From contig NC_059553.1 of assembly GCF_905220415.1 (NCBI RefSeq), forward strand, positions 1,386,501 through 1,450,500: a stretch of 64,000 nucleotides of DNA, written 5' to 3'. This document shows positions 1 to 13,200 of the stretch, piece after piece; the stretch's first letter is position 1; the number at the start of each line of letters is the position of its first letter. The translations under genes were made by a program, and so were the position numbers. The notes below the pieces were generated by a model. That model was not told the DNA's origin, did not search any database, and worked only from the letters and a program-made list of their open reading frames with translations. Origin of the DNA: Colias croceus. Its lineage: Eukaryota > Arthropoda > Insecta > Lepidoptera > Pieridae.

Positions 1-1570
1 GCTATGCGGCGAGGCAAACAGCGAGGATCTTTGTAGCGCGACTTATCTATCATCTTAGTCAAGTCAAGTACCTATAACGATGTTGTTTCTTATTTTTATC
101 ACCTTAAGTACTATGTATCTCCTAAAGTATTGATCGTACGGTAAAAATGTTTAGACGTAATTTATAGGCAATTTAATGTTAATAATTAATGTAGAAGTCA
201 CTAAACAGATATTATGAATAATTTTCGAGTTACAAGTCAAAACCTTGAAAAAGAGACCTTTCCCCCCCTCCCCCACCGCAGGCTTGTGTCCCTCCCTCGA
301 GGGCTTTTAGTATATTCATCGGGACACCTTTAGGAATAACTGTAGTAACTTTCAAAACTACACGAATTATTCGATCTGATCGACGATTCTGAATCTAATT
401 TGCTGTGGCTAACAGCTGTTCGAAGCGAATGTGCAGGTTTTTTTTTGCGTTCTGTACGGTTTTGATGAACAGATGTTTAAAAAAATATACCAATTAATAT
501 TGCATTTGACAATTTGTCATTGGTAGGTATAAGAAATTGTATAAATACATATTGTTGATCTATGAATTTTAACTTCTATTCATAACTTTTTTCTCAGTAA
601 ATATTAAACTCCTATGAACTTTTTAACTTGTTGGCTTGTCGATAAGAAATCGGGTTTTCATCGAAAAAACTAAGCCCCGGTATGGGAAGGTGCTGCACCT
701 GTTGCGTGTATGTGTGTGTAACATTAGTAACGCACTTTCACCCGTGTATCGTTGCATAGTTGAAACCTTCCGACCAAACCTGCTTCGGAAGTCAACCATA
801 CTGTTTCGTCACTAACTATTACGATTAGATCACGAGAACGATGACCTATGCAGTCGTTATAAAAATAAAGCAATACTAAAATAGCTATATACACGTGTAT
901 CATAGAAATAGACAATATTATATTGATGCAACAGCTTTTTAATGGCGATTAAGTAGCATTTTCATTATTTATGTCGTTTTAGTAATGATTAATAAGCAAC
1001 GGCTGATACTAATGCCTCAATCAGATATGCATGAATGCATCAATTTCATAAGAGGCGCCGTCATTGAATGACCTCTTTTCTGGACTTTCGTTGACATGAA
1101 GTCAGTCACAAACGTCTGCACGGTCGTTACCCCGCAGTGCGTCTCTGTCTAACGTAAGTATATGAAAGAGAGTGAATTAGAACTGTTATTTGAGCTGAGT
1201 AACGTATTCTTGACCCTGTCTGATAAGCGCGAGCGCATCGCGTCTCGCTGTTGCAGTCCCGAGTCCCGACAATTGTATCGCGGTGAACGCAAATTAATAA
1301 GCACGATAGGGAATGTAATTCAGCTAGTTGCGTCTCGTAACATCAATCAATGGATACAGAGAATCGTAAATGGACCAGTGTGGTTATACATTTGCATATT
1401 TCTAAGTTTGAACAATTTCGTCATGTTTAGTCATTTGAAACATCGACTCATAATTTTTTGTTGGTAATTATGAGTGTTGCAAAATATTTTATCTATGTAC
1501 ATATTTATTTAATTATAGTTTTAGACTATTTTCCCGTTCACTAACTCCCTGCACCTGTCACTTGGTGAAA
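1..1570. other. No recognisable gene
   Basis: I see no supported coding exon here. The open frame at 1162-1467 has no recognisable motif and ends in a hydrophobic AT-rich run. A GTAAGT donor-like hexamer follows a more GC-rich stretch (about 1060-1153), so a non-coding 5' exon of an unseen gene is possible but unsupported. A C-rich run lies at about 263-278. Confidence 0.5.
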
Positions 1571-1577
1571 CAATTTC

Positions 1578-3152
1578 ATGAGCGCGCGCGTTCATATCGA
1601 TATGATGACAGTAGGAGAGGTCAGAAAAGCTTTGGCGCGCTTAAAACCCAAAACTTCTGCTGGCCCAGATGGTATACCAGCATTCATATTTAAAGATTGT
1701 AGTAGGGTGCTGGCTGAACCTCTTCAACGCATATTTAACGCCTGTTTACACTCTAACATTTTTCCAAATATATGGAAAACGTCTCGAGTTATTCCTGTTC
1801 CTAAGGGTAAAGCGGGGCCGATCATCAGCGAATACAGACCAGTAGCCGTTCTTTCAACGCCAGCAAAAGTTTTTGAATCGGCAATACAGGCGGGTGTGTA
1901 TTCGCAGGTATCAGCACAGCTATGCGAGGAACAACATGGATTCAGACCGGCGCGAAGTACTACTACTAATCTACTCAACTTAATGGCATACGTAGTACCT
2001 GCAGTGGACACTGGAGTTCAGGTAGATGTTATCTACCTGGACTTCAAAAAAGCCTTTGACACGGTAGACAATGATGTGCTATTGGGAAAGCTTGCGAAGG
2101 TGGGATTTACTCCGAAACTGATAAAATTCTGGGCCTCCTATATGAAAGACAGACAACAATATGTCGACTATAATGGCTGCGAATCGCAGTCATATTTCAC
2201 TAGATCAGGTGTAAGTCAGGGAAGTAACCTCGGTCCTTTAGAGTTCACTATAATGATTAATGACCTGCCGGACGTCCTCACTTATGGTCAGTGTTTACTA
2301 TTCGCAGATGATTTGAAATTATACGCCGAAGTAAGAAATCTATCGGACTGTGAACGCCTACAAAATGATGTTTCTATGATCCTTCATTGGAGTAGTCAGA
2401 ACAAGCTTCACTTCAATCCGGCTAAGTGTTCAGTAATGAGTTTCCATCGAACTCAGTCTCCTCTCTTATACGACTACAAAATAGGTCCAGTTTCAATTCA
2501 GCGTATGACGCAGGGTAGGGACTTAGGCGTTTGGTTCTCTTCTGATCTAAGATTTCGTGACCATATAATAAAAACATGTAAAACGGCATACAGGAACCTT
2601 GGATTTGTTTTGAGACAGGCTAAAGATTTCACTAACATTACAACCCTTAAGGTCCTGTATAACGCGTTAGTAAGAAGTCGTTTAGAACATAATGCAGCAA
2701 TTTGGGCTCCTCATGAGGACAAATATAAATTAATGTTGGAGCGGGTCCAAAATAAATTCATGAGACACTTATATTTAAAATTGTACGGGGTATATCCTTT
2801 TTATCCGTTGATGTACCCTACCTTATTTGTATTGGGTATGGTGGGGTACAATCAATTGAGTGTACGGCGAGACTTTTCGCTTGCCGTTTATATTATAGGT
2901 CTTCTTCGTGGTGGGGAGCAGAACTCAGGGCTGCTTGAGTGTGTGAGTTTCTGCGTTCCCACCAGATTCGCGTGGAGACGGCGCCGCTCGCCGCTGTTGC
3001 TGGTGCCCACAGCACGAACCGGCCTTCTTGCGAAGGCACCAATGATACGAGTCATCCGCATCATAAATGAAGCGCATGAAAGGGCGGACTTATTTCATTG
3101 CCCAATGAGTGAGTTCGCAAGGGTGGTGTTACAGTTGATTTGTAATTTTTAG
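1578..3152 (+). CDS. LINE reverse transcriptase, N-terminally truncated
   Basis: The frame encodes 524 residues and has no internal stop. It starts within the thumb-proximal RT motif (LKPKTSAGPDGIP at about residues 22-34). It then shows the catalytic YLDFKKAFDTV block (Asp near residue 155), a GVSQGSNLGP block at about 212-221, and the FADD catalytic box at residues 242-245 in place of the more common YADD. The motif SSQNKLHFNPAKC follows. The C-terminal 150 residues are the normal extension seen after LINE RTs. The ATG used is internal to the original ORF2, so this is not a natural start. With no endonuclease or ORF1 the copy is not autonomous. It may be unexpressed. Confidence 0.8.
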   Translation: MSARVHIDMMTVGEVRKALARLKPKTSAGPDGIPAFIFKDCSRVLAEPLQRIFNACLHSNIFPNIWKTSRVIPVPKGKAGPIISEYRPVAVLSTPAKVFESAIQAGVYSQVSAQLCEEQHGFRPARSTTTNLLNLMAYVVPAVDTGVQVDVIYLDFKKAFDTVDNDVLLGKLAKVGFTPKLIKFWASYMKDRQQYVDYNGCESQSYFTRSGVSQGSNLGPLEFTIMINDLPDVLTYGQCLLFADDLKLYAEVRNLSDCERLQNDVSMILHWSSQNKLHFNPAKCSVMSFHRTQSPLLYDYKIGPVSIQRMTQGRDLGVWFSSDLRFRDHIIKTCKTAYRNLGFVLRQAKDFTNITTLKVLYNALVRSRLEHNAAIWAPHEDKYKLMLERVQNKFMRHLYLKLYGVYPFYPLMYPTLFVLGMVGYNQLSVRRDFSLAVYIIGLLRGGEQNSGLLECVSFCVPTRFAWRRRRSPLLLVPTARTGLLAKAPMIRVIRIINEAHERADLFHCPMSEFARVVLQLICNF

Positions 3153-3291
3153 AATCTATTTCTATATTAATTTATGTATGTATAATAATATCTAAGTAAT
3201 TAGTTTTTTTAAGTTAGTTAAGTTTATTTGGTAATAAAATTGTATCTTTGTCGCATTGGGAATGACCTGTAACGGCAAGTGATATTTTTTT

Positions 3292-3322
3292 TAAATAAAT
3301 AAATAAATAAATAAATAAATGA
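3292..3322 (+). repeat. (AAAT)n LINE tail
   Basis: About seven AAAT units at the 3' end of the LINE. This tail marks the 3' junction of the insertion. Confidence 0.85.
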
Positions 3323-6300
3323 TATGTTTAATAAATTATCTGATGGTAGGATATCACACAAGCAACTGAATTTCACCTCAAGAAACTATAGATGACACTT
3401 TGGGGCAAAGAAACAATCGGCCTAGTGTAAAAATTAAATAATTTTTATCTAAGACATCATGGGGTTATCTTGTACACATTATGTACTTTTAAAATTGTTA
3501 TTCAATAATAATATTAATTTAACACTTCTAACATGAACATGAACTACCTACCTACTTACCAGAATTTGATCGTTATGTTAAATGTAATAAATAATAAATA
3601 AACAAGTTGTATCAAAATTATGTAAATTTGATTTGACTTTTATTGAAACATCTAGATTCTAGTTGGTCTCAATACAACTATATAAGTACCTTATAATAAA
3701 ATTTACAGCAATACAGAATACTCATTTATGGATTAAAAAAATTATTTAAGAAATAAAAAGGATGGATGACTTATTTAAGCAATCATTTTTATAATTCTGT
3801 ATAGGTACCTAGTTCAACTTTATATTTTTAGAAAACCTAAAACTCAATTAATTTTTCATGTTTTCCAAGATAAGATAATGAAAAATGTGGCAATTCATTA
3901 ATATGTTAACTAATCTAAATCTATTAATTAATGGTTATTTCGCAATTTCATCTGAATCTACTTAATATATAAACTTAAACATAGTAATTCAATATACACA
4001 GATAGTTTAAGTTCCAAGAAAGGACAAAGGATAATTTTTATCCCGGAAATCTCACAGGAATAGGAACTATGCAGGGAATGTATATATAGTAGTACCTATG
4101 CACGCTGTCTCTTTTGGCTTTTATTATGGAGACCTATAGAAATTGCTGAGTTTTTGCACGATAATCTCACGAAAAAAATCTTATAAAGCTTCAAAATGTG
4201 GGAATGAAACGATTTTATTAAATAAGTAAGTAAATAAACATTGAAAATTTGAATTGGCGAGTCTGAGTATATTGGATCAACATAAAATTGTTATATTGCA
4301 ACCTCAGTCATGGTGGATTCCAATATCAATAAGTAAAAGGCTCGTTATTTTGTTGAGAGAAATCAGAAATCATTATTAGGAATACAACAAAATTTTGACT
4401 TTTTGATTACACAATGCAGCATGAGGAATAAGCTTTAGAACATGCTTTAAAATCAATAGTTAAATATGTTTGATAATTAAATACATAAGATATTCCAATA
4501 TAAACTTCATACCATAATGTGACTCATTTAAAATTACTATGTAGGTACATAATAACAGCTTCAGAAAACACATTTTCCTCATGTACCATATAGCAGAGAG
4601 AAGTTACCTATATGAATACCTAAGCTATAAATGAAGTTGGTACAAGAACTTCAATTTGTTTCTTCTTATGAGATTGAGAATTCGTGACATATCAAAAGGT
4701 GAATGGAACTTCTATGCATATTTGTGTAATGTTTAGGTTATAATATCTTCCAATAATTGTGATATTTCCTCATCCATGTGCCTAAGAATGACCAAATCGC
4801 TTTCCAATTGCGAACTACACGTGTATATAAAGTATTAAATTTGTTAGGTACTGTACTTTGTGGTAGGGCATTAAGGTTATGTTCAACTGTGTTCAACTAA
4901 TTATCCTATAGACATGTCATATATTGTGTTATATTAAACTAACGACAAGACATTTACGTCCTTAGCGCCTAGCACGCAACTATACTTATTAGTTGTACTT
5001 TCCCACACTTGTATGACACTGAGATGCGTCACGAGCAAAAAGAAAAAGCTGATTACATGGCACTTGCGAAACTATCAAGCAAGACATGAACAAAGGTGTA
5101 TTTACTAGCATTTTTGTTTACAATACATGAGTTTTAATGTCCTTTGATTATTGCTAAAGGCGAACGCTCAACAATTACCTTAATTTGATGTGGATCGCAA
5201 TAACTGCTGTCAAACCACGTTCAATAACCCTTCAGCTGTGGCGGCCATTTTGCACGGTTTCGCGCATCTGTGAAGGCCATTCTGCGTGGTCAGCGCGAAA
5301 CCGTGCGAGTTATAAACAATGACGATATCTCTAAAATTTTGTAGGGAGCTACTTTGTATAACTAATATCGTTCGAATCGTTATGAAACAAGCTAATATAT
5401 AAAAGATATCTTAGTCATAAATTACTTTGCAATAAATAAGTAATTCTAACTTGAAATCAGGGTGAGCAATTTTTTTTAGTTCATTGTACAAAACTCGTTA
5501 AAAATAAATAAATAAATAATTATTCATACAAAAAGGTTTTATTGTATTTACAATAATACATATACAAACTCATTAAATAATAAAAACCATTCATTCCTAT
5601 ACATTTTTTTTAAAATACAAGGCTTACAAAAACATTAGCCATTCCGAGCGGCCGAGCGCCGGGCAAAAAATAGGGACCGTTAATTATTCTTCAATCCAAG
5701 TGGTTTAGGTTATTAACTTATATTAAAGTTCGGTTCTTATACTTGACTACAAAAGAGTTTTGGCTGTAAGAAGTTTTTATGTTACGAGAAATGAAACAAC
5801 AAAAAAAGCACTTGAAAAAAGTACCTCTTGAACTTTGGATACCTGACAGGATGAATTCTGTTACATTTATTTGATGACAGATGTCATGATAAAGCATAGT
5901 GTTCATTTACGAATCGTTAAAACAATAAAAGACATATGAAACCTTTGTAAAACATTCCTAAAATCGATGACTAAACCCAATGACGCTGTCGGCGCTGCGC
6001 GCGAAATCGAGACGTTGGACGGTAACTTTTTAAAGCGCTAGAGACGCTCGTAGCTACGTTTTTGTTATGTAAACATGTGGATGTATGCCATCCTTGTTCT
6101 TCTGTTGATATTTTGTGTTAGTTTGAGTAGGAAAGATATAGTTTACGATATACAATTGTAAAAAATACGACAGAAGGTACGTCACGGTATAATCAAGCTC
6201 CAGGAGCGGGGTCCACAGATGCGATTTTTTTGACATCGTTCTTCTAAAGATTTTATAACAGACAAGGGGTTAAACAACCTAATATATAACATGACGATAA

Positions 6301-7271
6301 ATCAAAAACTTTTATTTTTTCCACTGCACTTACACTGCAGTAACATGAATTTGAACCTGAACTCATTGTTGAATTCGACCAAACATATTCTTTACAAGTA
6401 CGCGGTATAACACATAACCACGTGTAGAGTACCGGTAGCCGCGCATATCACACGTCTTTATTTCACTTTCCACTTACCGATTAGATGTATATTTTCTTGA
6501 GCACTTAAATCACTAATAGAACTAGTTTCTTTTCAATAAAATATTGATGAACTTTACAAATTAGACGTAATTTATGAAGCTATGTCTGCAAGGAAGCCAG
6601 CCACCATCACTACGAATTCGTAAAAGACATTTTGACCATAGACATAATAATAAAAAGTTTAGGACGCGCCATTACCATAACTTTCTTGCCATATAAAATA
6701 CGAAACTTCCATCGTTTTTGCTTTGTAAGGATATGTATACATTATTTATCCGACTATTATCAAAACTTAAATACATAATCAACGTATTAAGTGGATTAGC
6801 GAATGACTGGAGGCCTTGAATGTTTTGATGAGGCATGTTATATCACGTGATCGCGGTAAGTATAAACAAAACAGTTTAAAATAGCATGATAATAACAACA
6901 AAATTGAGTAAGCCGATTATCATCGATGTCAAATATTTAACATGTGTTTTATTTCAATAGGTCCAGATTTATGTATAATCCACGTATAATCACATTATTT
7001 ACATAAAAATATTATATAATATTATATGACTAAATAATTAAAAACTGCCCACCCTCAGAGCAATAAACCTTTAAAACGTAGTGAATTCTCTTTGATATAC
7101 CTAACTCGTAAAACCAGTGATTGAAATGTCAAAACCATTCATAATCATCTGTCATAAATGACACACAATATGTTGAATGAGTTGTGAGCAGTTGAGCATA
7201 GTGGGATGTTGTAGATATAGAAATAATAATTAATGAAATAAAATATTTATAGAAGTTTAATCCCAAAAAAT
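3323..7271. other. Gene-free AT-rich interval upstream of PPWD1
   Basis: There is no coding signal; the open frames at 5718-5906 and 6054-6236 have no recognisable content. Local GC-rich patches occur at about 5220-5310 (with a hairpin) and 5970-6050. The last 100-200 bases should contain the PPWD1 promoter and 5' UTR, but I see no clear core promoter element. Confidence 0.5.
5252..5306. repeat. Perfect 14-bp inverted repeat (hairpin)
   Basis: GCACGGTTTCGCGC at 5252-5265 is matched exactly by its reverse complement at 5293-5306, with a 27-base loop. It lies in a GC-rich island within AT-rich DNA. Function unknown; it could be the end of an old transposon or a structured regulatory site. Confidence 0.7.
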
Positions 7272-10200
7272 ATGTCGGAAGAAAAGCGACCTGCTAGTCC
7301 AGAAGCGGGCAAAGAAGAAGAGGAAGGTGATAACTGGATAGGACCTATGCCTTCCGAAGCATCCCAACCAAAGCCTAAAAAGAGAAAAGGTTTATTATTA
7401 TTGCTTTCTTTAATATTTAATACTCAGACTACTTCTGGTGTACAATTTTTATAATAACATTGGTCTTAGGGAAATAATTTTTGGGTAAAATGTCAACTTT
7501 ATACGAACATTGTTTATGTTTGTCTTTGTATTTTGCTGCTATTTTGACGAGTCGCATGGTAGAATTATTCTAAATAACTACTTTTTGTTGAGATGATAAC
7601 GAAAAGTCAGTAAAAAATTAATTATATCAGTTGCATGTTTATTTCATCAAGTTCTTTTTAACATTTTCAGTGTTGGAGTTTGAATCTCTGTATCTCGAAA
7701 ATCTGCCCTCTTCTGAGACATATGAGCGCAGTTACATGCACAGAGATGTTATCACACACATTATAGTCACAAAAACGGATTTTGTTATCACAGCCAGTCA
7801 GGATGGACATCTGAAGTTTTGGAAGAAACAGGTAATCTTACAAAGAAAATTAAAATCTCATTTTTACAAATTCACAAAAAACCAGAAAAGTGTGATAATA
7901 ATTAAAATTTAATAATATAGGATTTATTTAGAGGTTTAATAATATTTTTTAATAAAACATGCTATGTACTTATTTCCTTTCCAAGAAGTCTCTGCACTAT
8001 TGAATATTCAATTTATTTTTCCCTGTATTTTCATTTTAGGAGGAAGGTATAGAATTTGTAAAGCATTTCCGATGTCATTTGGCATCAATCAGTCACATGT
8101 CGGCTAACAGCACAGGATCCTTGCTATGTACTGTATCCCCTGAGAAGACTGTCAAAGTGTTTGATGTTATTAACTTTGGTAAGTCCCTATTGAATAAGTG
8201 AAGTTGAAGGAAACTAATTATTAATATTATCTATGCTATGCGGTTTCACCTGCATATCAAGAATTTATATAGCTCATGTGTTATTCTAATAAAACTTATG
8301 TACTTATGTAGGAGAGTTTCATCCAAATCTATCCAGTATTTTTTTGTGAAAGAGTAACAAACATACATACATTCATCCCCATAAAGTTTCACATTTATAA
8401 TATTAGAAGGATAAAGCAAAATATTATGCAAAATATTATTATTTTTTTTATGTGTTATATCATTTTATATTTTTATGTGTTTAAAATCTGTGAAATTTTT
8501 GTTTCAGACATGATAAACATGATTTCAATAGAGTTTGAACCATATTGCACAGAGTGGGTGCACTCAGCTGGTGATCCCATATCAGCTTTGGCAATGTAAG
8601 TATTACCTGAGAGGTAGGTTAAATAGTCGTATGGGTAATTATTACCCACAATAATTGTGACTTTATGTAAATGAATATTAAAAAAATGTGTTTTTGGTAG
8701 CAAAATCAGCCCCAGAAATGAATCTCTTAAAAGTATTCTTCACACATAAATTGCATTTATTTGTTAAAAAAGAGTAATAAATCAACTCTGATATGTTTGT
8801 TCTATTTAAAGGTTCATAAAAAAAACAGTTTTTGTGTTTATTTTTTTTTTCTTCCACAGATCAGAAAAAAACAGCAATAAGATACACATATTTGACGGCA
8901 CGCAGACGACAAGCACTCCCTTGCACACATTTTCATTGCACCAAAAAGAAGTGGCCACTATCAAATACAATCCAGTGTTTGAGACTGCTGTGTCTGTTGA
9001 TAAGGTAAAATTTTTTATTTTAGTAGGAAACAAGTTTTAATTTATTATTAAAGACACAAAATAAATACAAAATTATAAAGTAGAGATCGTAATTTTGAAT
9101 TTATAAAGATCAACATGCTGCATCAACTGCATTCAATTCAACTCGCCTTAAATACTATTAATGTTCAAACTTTAATGAATACTTTTTTATTTATTTATTT
9201 ATAGCCTTTATTGCCAATATTTCAGGTTACATTTTTACTTAAAACTAAAATTAAATTGCATTGTGGGTGTTGGCGTGTCCTTGTGACACAAAGGCCTCTT
9301 CCAACTTCTTCCACTCGCCACGTTCTTTCGCCTTCCGTAACCATAGCGGCATGGCAATGAATACTTAATCAAAATTAATTCTATGATACTTTTGTACTTC
9401 AGTAGCTGTGCTTCGCGATTTCACCCGCATTGCTCCGCTCCTGTTGGTCTTAGCGTGATGATATATAGCCTTCCTCGATAACTATCTAACACCGAAATGT
9501 TTTCAAATCGGATCAGTAGATCCTAAGATCAGCACGTTCAAACAAACAAACTCTTCAGCTTTATAATATTAGTATAGATTATAAGATTATAAGACAACCC
9601 TTGCAAAATTGGTGAAGTAATTAATTTTATTTTTATTTTTTATATTTATTTAGAATTTCCAACAAAGAAAATGAATAAAAAACTTCCATTTGGTGTATCG
9701 CTTTGAGTTTAATTCCTTCGACAAACGTTAAGATGACACAATACACAATGAGCAATAATTTAAGTACACATTACTTTCTTTAGCACAGGTTTATATTAAT
9801 TACAACACAAATTTTATTATTAGATGTGTTCAATACTCAGACGCTAAGATGACACAATGACAATGCATTTTACAATTCGCGTGAACAAAAATATAAAATA
9901 AAGTGACGGTAGGTCGTAAACATACAGCCCACCAAGGACAAATTTTCACAATTTTCCTTAATACAACTATACCATACAAAACGTAAATACTAACGAACAT
10001 CTTAGCGAATTTAACATCAAAACCAAAAATACAAAATAAAATATTAGGTACCACATACATAACTAGTAAGAAATTACTAATATTCGTATTAGTTTGTATA
10101 AAGAACAAAGTATGAGGCTTAAGACAGACAACAGAAAAAAAAATCAACATTAGTTAGTAACTGGCAAAAAACACAATTTAGAAACAGGGCGTTTAATTAC

Positions 10201-13200
10201 ATTGTTTTTACATTTTAAACTGACAACTCGCGTAATTCCGTCCAATCCGGGATGTTTTTCAACTATAATACCATATAACCATCTTCCAGGTGGAAGATCA
10301 TCCTCTACTACTAATACTAAATCTCCAAGTTTAGGCTCAGGAAAAATATTATTCCATTTATAACGATGGTAAAATTGAGTCAAATATTCATTTGACCAAC
10401 GACGCCAAAAATCTTGTGTCCTTTTTTGAGTCATTTGCCACCGTCTGAGATTTGTGATTTTAGATGTTTCGTAATTGATATCAGGGGGTAAAACCAGAGG
10501 TTCTCCCACCAAAAAGTGCCCTGGTGTCAGTGGGATTGGATTGTGTGAGGTAAGTTTACTTTTTTATTTATTTCTTTTTTATTTCTTAAATCTGCATGCT
10601 CTTCATCGAAATGTTTTTCTTGACATCTTTTAACGCATATTTTAAAACTTTCTCTTATTTCAAAACTTGTTATCCAATCCTTCTGGTCCTTTACTTCCTT
10701 TTTTTCTCATTCTTTTAATTAGTCTTTTACAGAGTGCAGTAACGCGGAGCAGTCTTCTCAAAGATGAAAAGCGTGAGTATATTTCTTCTTTAGGATCTGC
10801 TTCATCACTGTGAGTATTAATTAAACAAATTTTCATTTTTCTTTCTTCTAGATCTGTATCTTCTATTCGACCTCTTGTAAAATTTATATCCTTTTCTTGC
10901 AGCCACTTCGGCCCTTCCTTCCAGAGTTGAACATCCCATTGCGTACTGCCACGCGATGCACAATCTGCAGGATTATCCTTGGTAGATACGTGTTGCCATT
11001 GCTGCGGTTCCAGCGAAGTAATAATCTCCGACACACGGTTGGCGACAAAGGTTTTCCAACGACTAGGTTGTCCTTGAAGCCAAGCGAGCACAATTTGTGA
11101 GTCGGTCCACGCATGAATAGAAGATTTCTCCATACCCATGGCTTGAGACACTTCAAGTAGCAGTCTTGTGAGTAGTACAGCTCCACAAAGCTCCAATCTC
11201 GGAATCGAAACTTGTTTAATGGGCGCTACCTTTGTTTTGGCAGCGATTAATGCAACATTAACTTCCCCAATGGAGTTAACCACTCGCAAGTACACAACTG
11301 CCGCAAATGCAACATTTGAAGCATCGCAGAAGCCATGCAATTCGCGAACTTTATCATCATTATTGATGTTGATCCAGCGTGGGATACTAAATTTGGTAAG
11401 TGTATCTAATTCACTTCTATACTTGAGCCAGTCCTTCAGTAATTGTGGAGGAAGTTCATCATCCCACTCAATTCCCGAGAGCCATAATTTCTGTATAAAA
11501 ACTTTGGCTGAAATTATTACTGGCGCAAGCCAACCAACAGGATCAAATAATCGAGAAATTTCTGAAATAACCTTTCTTTTTGTTACAGGAGGAGAGAGTT
11601 GTGGAAGTTTTACTACGTATTCAAATTCATCGGTTCTTCTGTTCCAGGTAAGTCCTAAAATTTTCATGATTTCATCTATTTTTAGTTTCAGGTTTTCTGC
11701 TTGATCTTCAACATCTTCGTTAATTTCTTTAAGTATTTCTTCGCTATTACTGCTCCATTTTTGCAAGACAAATCCACCTCCTTGTAGAAGTTGTGTTATT
11801 TCTTTATAAATTTGCTTGCCTTCTTCCACAGAAAAACAACCCGACATAAAATCGTCCATGTAAAATTCACGAAGTACCTTTTCAGCAGCCAGCGGATACT
11901 TCACCCCATCGTCGTGTGCAACTTGCTGTAATGATTTCACAGCGAGATAAGGTGCTGAAGCCGTACCAAAAGTAACTCGTAAGAGGCGCAGATGCTGCAA
12001 TCTTTGATCTGGATCTTCACGCCACACAAAACGTTGAAAATTTGTATGTAATTCAGATATTTTCACCTGTCTGTACATTTTTATAATGTCAGCGACAAGA
12101 CAAATTGGATATTGACGCCAACGCATTATAATGTGACGTAAGTCAGGTTGTAGGGATGGGCCTACCATAAGTTCGTCATTCAATGTGATGCCATTGGTTC
12201 CTGGACAAGAAGCGTTGAAGACAACTCGGACTTTAGTAGTATCCTTATCCTCTCGGATCACTGCATGGTGAGGTAAGTATACAGCATCAGCCAAATCTTC
12301 TTCATGTGATGGCACAGTTTCCACGTGACCTAAATTTTTATATTCTTCTATGACAGCAGCATACTCAGCCTTAAGCTTAGGATTTTTTAATAAACGATTC
12401 TCAAGCCGATTAAATTGTTTTATTGCAATAGCCTTTGAATTACCATATTTGCAATTTGGATCATCGGTTCGAAATGGTAAATGTACTATATAGCGTCCTG
12501 AACTATCTCTCCTAGTAGTTGATGAGTATATATTCTCACATTTAATTTCTTCCTCCGTAAGAAGTGATTTATCAGAGGCAAATTGATCCGATTCAAGCTC
12601 CCAAAACTTCTTCATAAGTTCGTATTCATCATTTTGATGAATATGATTGCACCAAATAGTGCTGGAGCTCGATCTGGATTGAATTGGACCCGATAGAATC
12701 CAACCCAGCTGTGTATTTTGCGCGATTAATGCACTGGGTGAATTCTTGATCAGACCTTCAAGCAAAATCTGACCATAAACATCTGCTCCAAGGAGCATGT
12801 CAATTTTGTTTGGTGTTGCAAAGAAAGGATCTGCTAAAACTAATTTAGATACTTCAGGACTAAGATTAACAACAGCATTCCTTTCCGGAAGTACTGAGGT
12901 GAGCTTATTGAGCACAAAAGCTTGGACGCAAATTTTAAAGTTGCAATGGCGTGATTCAATCTCAATTTCTACCCTCGCTTTAGAGGCAACAGAACTTGAG
13001 TGGTCACTACCCAAACCAATAATGGAGCTTTTGTGTGGAATCTTTCTTAGCCCAAGAAGTTGAACAGCGGCTTCAGTCAAAAATGAAGCCTGTGATCCTT
13101 GATCAATGAGACATCTTAACGTGATCAATGAGCCTGTGTGTGACCTGGCATTAACTAATGCGGTGGCAAGTAAAACTTGTCCACTGAAACGCGAAAAGCA

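Larger units (their letters stand above)
1575..3322 (+). mobile_element. 5'-truncated non-LTR retrotransposon (LINE)
   Basis: This is a LINE copy that begins inside the reverse transcriptase and lacks ORF1 and the endonuclease. It ends in a short 3' UTR and an (AAAT)n tail at about 3292-3322. Truncation at the 5' end and a simple-repeat tail are the usual products of target-primed reverse transcription. The RT motifs place it in the CR1/Jockey supergroup, but I cannot fix the clade. I see no clear target-site duplication. The remaining frame is fully open, so the copy is probably young. Confidence 0.85.
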